From positions 62,001-126,000 of the forward strand of contig JAPEVF010000063.1 in the NCBI GenBank assembly GCA_029747585.1: 64,000 bases of DNA, in the 5' to 3' direction. Below, piece after piece: positions 56,204-64,000 of this stretch (positions within the stretch are counted from its first letter, which is position 1; each line of letters opens with the position of its first letter). The DNA comes from Pleurotus djamor. Taxonomy: Eukaryota > Basidiomycota > Agaricomycetes > Agaricales > Pleurotaceae. The position numbers were made by a program, and so were the translations under genes. The notes beneath the pieces are model-generated. The model was not told where the DNA came from and ran no database searches. It saw only the letters and a program-made list of their open reading frames with translations.

Positions 56204-59200
56204 TTAAATCAACCCTTTGATTATGTCGGAGGCTGCTCTGGGCTTTAGTCGTATCTTCTATACCAAATATGAATCTCACATACCCTGTTCTGCTACAGCG
56301 TAAACGGTTGCTAACGCGGTCGTAATTAGGGGGTGTAACCGGAAAGGAGGTCGAATGCTTTACCTTGAGGGTGAGAGCAAAAGTGCAGTGGAATGATTGA
56401 CATGTCTACGACGCGAATGTTTTCCGTTCCGTATACCTTAACATTTGGCATGCAGTCATTTTCCTCCTCGGTGACGAAGTCAAAACGAAGTGCTTCTTAC
56501 CTTGAGTCTTGGATCTACCACTCCGCCATCCTCACGAGGACGCATACCACAAGTTCCTGCTGGATCTAGTGGAGTAGATTGACAAAATTGACAGTAGTTG
56601 TGAATATTAGGCTCACGGAAGATCGACCGCAGATTTTGCTTGACCCAGGCTAAAGTTATATCACTAAAATGAACACAACTCGGGTGGGGCATTTGTCAAC
56701 TCACACCGGAGGTCTTCGTCACTCTGCACAGAGCTTCCAGGATTCAGCTCATTCAACCCCTCGGCTGTTACACGTGAACTTTCTGCGTCATACTATTGAG
56801 AACACCAACCCACCAAGAGCTTCCGAGAACGGTGGCATCTTCCCAATCTTACGAGCAAACTTCACAGCTTCTAAGAGAACTTCAAGATCTGGAATGATTC
56901 CGTATGTAAGCATCAAATTCGCGTAGATTTTCTGGAACCTGGTACCAATCTCTCTCTCGCAGTATCGAGGGTCGATGGAAGGGCTTGTGGTCGGGTCGCT
57001 GGAAACAGCGTGCTAAGTAGCTCGGCGAGTTAGTAAAAGATGAAGAGAATGGAGGCTCAGGACAGAATGCTTACAATTGTTCCCCGTGAAAATAGTAGAT
57101 GTGAGACCGCGACAATCGTGAAGTAGCGCTTTCCTGGCTGCGGTGAATCTACAAACAGGTAAATATGGTAGAGGATATGGAGGAACGCAGGCAACGTAAC
57201 TGGGCGACGATCGATTGCACTGACAAAATATGGTCTCGCAACTGAGGGACCCTTTGGCGAACCTTTCCAGCTGTATCTCGTACTGTCTGCGCAGTCCGTT
57301 AGAGATCGACGGCGCCAAGTCGGACACCAATTGTTGTACTGAGTGTAAGATCGCTTCGTGTTTGTCAGACAGACGTGACAAGGGGTTGAAGGACGCGCCG
57401 GAGAATCCCAATGTGAATACACCCTTTCCCTCCGACCTACGCCGTTCACTAGGTCGGCATCATGTGCATAAGAACTGGCGGCTGATGCGTACCATAATGC
57501 CATATGCTTTTTAAGTTCATCAGGATCAGACAACCCGTCGAAGGTATCGCCCGGGACGCTATCCGCGATTTCTAGGCGCGACTGCCAGATGAGAGCGAAG
57601 GCCCAGTCACGTCAGGAGGTTCTCACCGTAGGAAATGCCAGTGCATATGTGCTGCTAATAAATGAGTCGAACGCAGATGATACAAGGTTCAGTCGGTGAC
57701 ACACCTCTTGTAGATTCTCTCCGACTCCTGGCAGGTCAACCTTCACGGGGATCCCAATTGACTTGAGTATACTGCTGTTACCGATTCCAGAGAGCTCCAG
57801 GATTTGCGGAGACTTGGTAGCCCTGAGTCAGATAGAAGCGGTCGGGGAAGTGCGTGGATAGGGATAGGAAAGGGGCGACAAACCCAGCACAAACGATAAC
57901 TTCGCGTCGCACATGTACGACATATTTTCGACCCTGGGTGTAGAGTTCAACGCCGGTAGCATGTATGGTCCCATTAAGATTGTTATTGGAAAGAATTTTG
58001 TTCACGTTGGTTCCTACGAGGACCTGGAAATTGGGTCTTTCTTTGTTCGGTTCGAAGTATGCCTGGCGCAGGGTCAGAAGTCAGGCCCAAAAGGCGTAGT
58101 AAAAAGCCCCACTGTCGCTGAGTAAGTCCGTTCGTTTGTTCCTTGATCAAGTGTGTTTGGGTAAAAGGAAAAACCATCAGGCTGATGAGGGGTGTTAGCA
58201 GCAAAGGCGCCGTAGGCCGATGTATCACGTACATTTCCTCCCATCTACAGGAGATTAAATGAGTATGTAGCAATAGTTGGTGAATTCATCTTGATTGATA
58301 CCGGTTCAGAGGCTGAAGTTACACCCAGATTTTCCAAAGACTACAATGAACCAAGCTATCAAGCCCTGGGCCTGGATGGTTCAGCGAAGAAGGCATAGAC
58401 GTACTTGCATGGCTTTGAGTTCTATGTCGAGAACCGAGCGAGTATGAGCCAGCATTAGGGGTCCTGATATTCATATAAGTAGGGACTGGAAGTAAGCCTA
58501 AGAGTTGGGACTGGTGGACAAACCACGCCCAAATGTTTCCCAACATCCAGGATGGATGGCACGCTCGGAAAGATCAGCAACAGGGAGAGGCGTGTATCTG
58601 TATTTGTAATGGACGCTCCGCATACGAACCATAAAGGCTGAGCGTATTACTCACTTCTCAGCCTTCTCTAAGTAACGAGCATAATTCGACCAATTCCAGC
58701 CGGGGTTATCCTAGAAGCAGTCAGAATAAGCGGATACGAACAGCGTAGTGGGGCACTACAAATTTTTCGAAATCTACAGACGTTGAGAGGCTCAGTGGTG
58801 ATGAATATAAGGTTATCCTCACCGTCGATGTCGGATGCAGCAGGTTTCGTCCAACACATGAAATTGATGGCTGAGGAACCTCCTAACCCCTTCCCACTGG
58901 AGGGGTGAATGCTTGAGTAGAACTTGGAACTGTGGTAGGGGTTCACTGACATATGCCATGGGAACCGTTTATTCAAAGTATTCTCTTGTTGGGTCTTTAA
59001 CTAGTTGAGTGTGTCAAGTGTTACAACCTTCGACGCGCCTACCGTTTCAAGGTTCCAGTCATACTCTGCCCGGCCGAAGTGAGCGCTGTGTTGAGAAGGA
59101 ATGCGGATCATATCGTCGCGAAGATTCGCCGGGCCAGCCTCAACGACCAAGACGGTAGCTAAACGGCTGCATGATCTAGGAGTTACTGCTGGGAGGATTG

Positions 59201-59432
59201 ATGACTCTCACCACCTGGGTCTTCACTCAATCGAGCGGCTACAACCAATCCGGCCGTCTGTATACAAGGAGAGTGAGATATCCATCATAGAGCCGAGTGC
59301 TTGATACGCACACCACCACCTTAGAGTTTGAGCTTTAGACAAGCAATAAGCAACAGCACAGACAGAGCGCCTACCAGCAATGACGAAGTCGAAGGTCTGA
59401 TCGGCCACATCCTGTATTGAAGCGATAGGCAT
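56204..59432 (-). CDS. GMC oxidoreductase, tandem copy A
   Basis: FAD-dependent alcohol or sugar oxidoreductase. Exon 1 (59432-59375) encodes [19 protein letters not shown]; an 8-nt microexon (59319-59312) completes Gly-Gly-Gly; exon 3 from 59257 reads [14 protein letters not shown]. Then [40 protein letters not shown] (signature 1, spanning an intron) and [16 protein letters not shown] sequence. Lower down, an SGIG-type signature 2 is split by introns near 57780, followed by [20 protein letters not shown] and [20 protein letters not shown]. The catalytic His codon of [19 protein letters not shown] is split by an intron (C|AT). The end is [17 protein letters not shown], stop 56204-56206. More than a dozen short introns. 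No signal peptide. Substrate unknown. Confidence 0.82.
59312..59319 (-). other. 8-nt microexon in GMC copy A
   Basis: GTGGTGGT lies between two canonical introns (59320-59374, 55 nt, GTAGGC to CTAAG; and 59258-59311, 54 nt, GTGCGT to ATACAG). Including it gives the expected glycine-rich FAD motif in frame; leaving it out shifts the frame by one base. Confidence 0.8.
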
Positions 59433-59694
59433 TCTTCGAGGTGGATCTCGTTGCGGAGGCACAAAAGGGAAGGAAACGCGGGGAACATGCCCACTGGTGA
59501 TTGGTAATGAGGCGATAGAGCTCTTTGATGAGGCTGATGGGAGACAAATTTGGAGCATGCGAACCATGCAACAACTCCAATCACATCACTGTCAACGCAC
59601 TCGGGTTGATCAAACTGACAATAATAGCAGGTAAAACCTCTTGAGAATCTATGGCTACTCAAAGGGTATTATGAAAGTGGGCAACTAGAGTACA

Positions 59695-62600
59695 CCCTTG
59701 ATTATGTCCGACGCTGTTTGACAAAAGTGTCTAGTTAGAGACCTGTTGAAGAGGAATATTTACGCACCCTGTTCTGCCAAGGCATACACCGTTGCTGAAG
59801 GCGTAGCATTTATAAGGACGTTGGAGTTATGAGAAAAGGCAAGTTCACCTTGAGGATGGCAACAGAAGTGCAAAGGAATAATCGACATGTCGACAACACG
59901 GATGTTTTCTGTACCATATACCTAGAGATTCAGATTTTTAGGAATGATCCAATGAGGCGGAGGGCATATTTCTTACTCGGAGTTGAGGGTCCACAACACC
60001 ATCATCTTCACGAGGACGCATACCACAAGTTCCAGCGGGATCTAGTAGACGACACTCAGGCGTCTAGGTAAATATACCAAACAGAAGCTCAAGCTTACGG
60101 AAGGTAGACGCCATGTGCTTTTTCAGCCAAACTGTGATGGCATGCATCACGGGGATGAATTGAGGGAATGGGTGAGGGTAACCACTCACTTGTGAGATCT
60201 TCGTCACTTTCCACAGATCTACCTGGATTCAACTCGCTGGAACCTTCAGCTACCATGAAAATGGATGAACATAGGCACTCCTATACAAGGCATATCCACG
60301 CGTACCCAGAATATCCGAAAATGGTGGAGTAACAGCCAGTCTGCGGATGAACTTGATAATTTCCAGAAAAACATTGAGATCTGTACTTTGATGAGTAGCG
60401 ATACGAGCCATGCGCACATCCAAGGGTTCTTACCAATTTCGTTGGAGAAGTAACGAGGATCAATAGCGGGGGCCTTCGCCGGATCGTTCGAAACTGCGTG
60501 CTTGAGAGAAATGTTAAGGCTATTATTGGTTAACACTGACTGCGGGGAGACGCACAATGGTTCCACGCGAGAATGGATAGTTCGATGCGGCCAAGAAAGT
60601 GAAGTAACGCTTTCCAGGACATGGTGGGTCTAGGCGCGAGTAAATATGATGATGGTGATGATGTATTGTTTGAGGGGACCAGCTCAACTTGGGGCAGATA
60701 GGTTGCATGGGATGAAGATAGTTTCGCAACCGGGAGAACCATTTACGAATCTTTGAAACTGCATTTCATATTGCTTACGAAGGCCGGGATTCGCGGAGGT
60801 TGTGTCCAAGACCAGTTTCTCGATTGATTCCTGGATAGCTTCATGTCTGTCAGAGAGGCGGGACAAAGGGCTGAATGAGAAGCCAGAGAAGCTCATTGTG
60901 TACAATCCCTTCCCCTCAAGGCTTGTGTTGGTGTGAGTAACCGTCGCGGCTTAGAACAAGCTGGCGGGCATACCGCAAAGCTAAATTCTTCTCAACTTCA
61001 ACAGGATCAGAGAGAAGGTCGAAGGTGTCCCCAGGTACGTCGTCAGATATTTCTAAGTGCAAACTTTCAGACGGCGAAGAAATCGAAGAACGATAGTTTT
61101 CACCGTAGGAGAGGCCTATGAATATATGCTAGAAGCCCCTTAGTATGACCTCAATGACGAGTACCGGAAGAACCAACCTCCTGTAAGTTCTCCCCAACTC
61201 CCGGGAGGTTGACCTTCAAAGGTACTCCAATAGAGTCGAGTATATCTTTCTTGCCAATTCCGGAGAGTTCCAGAATTTGCGGCGACTTGGTGGCTCTGCG
61301 AGGATGTGAGAAAGGTTTCGACGAAAATCGAAAGGAAAAGACATACCCTGCGCAAACGATCGCTTCGCGACCAACAAGTACTACATATTTGTAGCCTTTG
61401 ACAGTGATTTGGACGCTGGTAGCACGTATTTCGCCATTCTTGCCGTCCTGGGAAATGATTCTGTCTACGTTAGCTTCTACTAGAACTTGCAAGTTGGGCC
61501 TGTGTTTGTTGGGTTCGTAGTAGGCCTTCAAGAAAGTAAGGAACCGTACTCGGTTATACGATGCACATACCACGGCTGAGTAAGTGCGTTCGTTTGTGAG
61601 GGGATTGACAGTGTTCGGGAGGTAAGCGAATCCATCGGGCTATAAGTAGACGCCATGTCAGTCAGTGGGTCGTTGAAAATGGGTAAACAGGCCAGACATA
61701 TCCTGCCATCTGTGTTCGGCATCGATGAACGTTAAGCGTATGAACCTTTGATGAAAGTCATCGAAATTACCGGACTCGAAGCGGGCTCCACACCAAGGCT
61801 CTTCAACGACTGATAAGGACGAGGGAAATCAACATTGGTGGCGTAGTGATGGATGTAGTTGAAGACCAACCTGACCAGCTTTGAGTTCGATGTCAAGAAT
61901 GGTATGAGAATGGCCAACACTCAAGGGTCCTTTAGTGAAGTGAAAGTTGAAGTACGTTTAACAAATTAGCGATGTAGCACAAACCATCGCCGGACGTCTT
62001 CCACTCCTCTGGGCATATACCACGAGAAGAAAGCTCTTCGCAAGGAAGGGGTACGTAGCTATGGTTGAGAAGTTACTCAAGACGTCAGAACCTAGTTAGC
62101 GCCAATACTTACTTCTCTGCTTTCTTCAGGTAATGCGAGTAGTTCGACCAGTTCCAACCGGGGTTGTCCTACGTTTAAACGTCAAAAAAGCAGGGGATCA
62201 TACGGTATAATATGGTTGTACAAATCTTTCAAAATCTACCCAATTCAAGGTTATTTCGTGAGTGCATATGGGATATAGATCTTACCATCTATGTCGGAAG
62301 TGGTAGGCTTCGTCCAACACATGAAGTTGATAGCGGAGGAGCCGCCTAATCCTTTTCCACTGAAGGAGGGTAAGCGAGAGCCAGTCATCCATATGGGTTC
62401 ACTGACATGTGCCATGGGAAGCGTGTAGACGAAGAGTATTCTTGGGCAGTCTTTCCGTCAAAGAGAAAGGAGATAAGTTGCAAAGGCCGCCACCACAGCT
62501 GTCACCTAACCCACCGTTTCAAGATTCCAGTCGTAACTCGGCTTTCCAAAATGGGCACCATATTGAGCGGGAATGCGTATCATCTCGTCGTTCAAATTTG

Positions 62601-62916
62601 CGGGGCCTGCCTCGATGACCAATACGGTGACTAAGCGAAGGTTAACGAGATAGGTCAGTAAGACCACACCAAAAATGATTATATGCACCAGTTGGGTCTT
62701 CGCTGAGTCGAGCAGCTACAACCAAGCCTGCGGTCTGTATCAAATACGTATTGAAGTGCTCGTGATGAGTAAGGGATACGATCACGACAGCTTATCACCT
62801 ACACCACCTCCTACAAGACCGGGATTAGCCAGGTATGACGATGTGCCCAATTACTGACCTGCAACGATATAGTCAAAGGTTCGACCTGCAACATCTTCCG
62901 CTGAAACAATGGTCAT
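59695..62916 (-). CDS. GMC oxidoreductase, tandem copy B
   Basis: Paralogue of the gene at 56204-59432, head-to-tail with it. Exon 1 (62916-62859) gives MTIVSAEDVAGRTFDYIVA, then an 8-nt microexon (62810-62803) and exon 3 from 62734 ([15 protein letters not shown]). VTVLVIEAGPANLNDEMIRI and [23 protein letters not shown] sequence follow across the same intron as in copy A. Then [80 protein letters not shown] and PAIDPRYFSNEIG. The catalytic His codon of [20 protein letters not shown] is split by an intron as in copy A. The end is TVYALAEQASDIIKGVL, stop 59695-59697. No signal peptide. Family sure, substrate unknown. Confidence 0.82.
62803..62810 (-). other. 8-nt microexon in GMC copy B
   Basis: GAGGTGGT between introns 62811-62858 (48 nt, GTCAGT to TTGTAG) and 62735-62802 (68 nt, GTAGGT to ATACAG). 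Size, phase and codons match the microexon of copy A. Confidence 0.8.
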
Positions 62917-63170
62917 GGTGAGCCGATTCGTCAAGTGGGAAATCGTGAAAAAGAGCAGGAAGTGAGTGGGTAGGCTTGACTTTCAATTGATCTTATAAGG
63001 CATGCTTCTGAAGAACGAGGCGCTTCGCAAAATCATTCTTCGGGTTTCTGGACACCGGAAGGTTGATTCCACAAGGTGAAGCTCACAAATCTAGCAATAG
63101 AAGGTAGGAAAAAGGCATTTGCAAGATCATACTACATCAGTCTTCCTTCTTATCTCATCGAGCCTTCGCG

Positions 63171-64000
63171 TTACTTTTTCTTCCCCACTTTCGGTTTTGG
63201 GAAGACGACGGGGGCGGATAAAATGGCTCTTTTGATTTCCCTTCCGCTCTCGGGGAGTCCAAGCCTTGAACGGTCACGTTCGGACAACAGCGAGATCTTG
63301 CAACCTGACAGAAGCAGATAAAGTAAGAATGCGTAACCAAACCAGGACCTGAGTGATCGGACCTAGCGTTCTGAATAACGTGTTTACACTACGAAGGTCC
63401 GGATGAGCGAGAGAGTGCAAGGTAAGAGAGAGTTGACGTACTTAGTCACGGCCAAACTAAGGTCTTTCGCGATGGCGCTTGAATCCGAAGCGTAGTCATC
63501 AACGCGGAGGCAAAGGGTGAACATATACGTGTGAAGTTGGGTTTGTTTGGTGAGCGTGAGGATATGCCTAGAAAGTAGTTGAGGGGACCATAGTCTAACG
63601 AAGGATGCAAAGCGACATACTTGGTCGAATTTCTCCCGGTCTCAGTAAATCGGGATAGCAGACTGTCTAGCACAATGCTGGGAATGGATGGCATCTTCTC
63701 TTGCGCAGCATCTTTCTCCAAACCGTCCATGCGCGTTCGCAGCATAACGCTACGAAAAAGCATCATACAAGCTACATAATATAAGATGCGCCTTCGAATG
63801 AATGATTGCGGATGAGCAAAGACCAGAGTCACAGAAGGGGGACGCACAACGTTCTCTTTCCCTGCTTTCCCTTGGGACCAGCCTTGTCCTCCGCGGCAAA
63901 AACTTTCGCGACGTGTCCGTTTATCCATGAACTATGTTTATACGGAAAAACTGCCTGTCGATCCTTGAAGCGACCTTCGTTTCCGAGGGCAATAAGAGGG
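63171..64000 (-). CDS. RPA49: RNA polymerase I subunit A49, C-terminal part (cut by window edge)
   Basis: The last exons encode the tandem winged-helix region of A49. In order: GNEGRFKDRQAVFPYKHSSW and AAEDKAGPKGKQGKRT at the window edge; then IPSIVLDSLLSRFTETGRNS; LTKQTQLHTYMFTLCLRVDD; YASDSSAIAKDLSLAVTK; VNTLFRTLGCKISLLSERDR; and SRLGLPESGREIKRAILSAP ending VVFPKPKVGKKK, stop 63171-63173. The LFRTLGC-type helix and the final Lys-rich tail with AP-x-x-FPKPK fit A49 of other fungi. A49 forms a heterodimer with A34.5 that stabilises Pol I at rDNA promoters and during elongation. The N-terminus lies beyond base 64000. Four short introns. Confidence 0.75.

Noticed and set aside
56560..60060. Asp in place of the catalytic His in both tandem GMC genes
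   Set aside because: It appears only when the intron before AT CCN GCN is ignored. Splicing restores CAT (His).
62370..62410. Apparent frameshift and in-frame stop in GMC copy B after the sequence [10 protein letters not shown]
   Set aside because: An intron starting GTCAGT and ending CTTCAG removes this stretch in copy B, and the matching intron in copy A behaves the same way; both then read [15 protein letters not shown].

Overview
The window reads as nuclear DNA of a filamentous basidiomycete, most likely an Agaricomycete. Genes are dense on both strands. Nearly all are cut by many 48-70 nt GT-AG introns, and the families are typical of wood- or litter-associated fungi: F-box proteins, O-methyltransferases, several GMC oxidoreductases, a secreted bicupin of the oxalate decarboxylase type, and a secreted class-3 lipase. 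I see no convincing tRNA, rRNA, CRISPR array or transposon. Many ambiguous bases (N) lie between about 15.6 and 22.6 kb, so gene models there carry uncertain residues.

Layout. 0.8-3.6 kb: an F-box gene with an apparent frameshift, followed by a decayed tandem copy. 5.4-10.7 kb: two unrecognised small genes, a GNAT acetyltransferase facing a 3'-truncated inverted copy, and an NAD(P)-binding protein. 10.9-18.4 kb: housekeeping genes (mitochondrial PPR-like protein, SR-type splicing factor, membrane RING-CH ubiquitin ligase, eIF2 gamma). 19.2-24.5 kb: the bicupin, an F-box protein and a small conserved fungal protein. 25.9-30.4 kb: a tandem pair of O-methyltransferase genes duplicated together with their promoters.

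30.6-32.2 kb: a PP28-family phosphoprotein divergent from complex I subunit NDUFA6. 32.3-34.9 kb: an unrecognised, intron-rich stretch. 35.6-42.1 kb: an AzgA-type purine permease and a GMC oxidoreductase. 43.2-48.7 kb: a Gcn4-like bZIP factor, the proteasomal deubiquitinase Ubp6/USP14, and a BAP31 homologue. 49.1-56.1 kb: the lipase, an unknown multi-span membrane protein, and a protein with a fungal STAND-type N-terminus but no visible NTPase. 56.2-62.9 kb: two tandem GMC oxidoreductases. The right edge cuts the gene for RNA polymerase I subunit A49.

The window is not one pathway. Secreted or oxidative functions (bicupin, lipase, three GMC enzymes, O-methyltransferases) are interleaved with core genes. 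The most unusual structural signal is an 8-nt microexon, placed identically in the two tandem GMC genes, that encodes part of the glycine-rich FAD-binding motif. Others are the altered second metal site of the bicupin and the duplicated O-methyltransferase promoters, which retain a conserved upstream block. All splice models were made by eye from reading frame, splice sites and family conservation.
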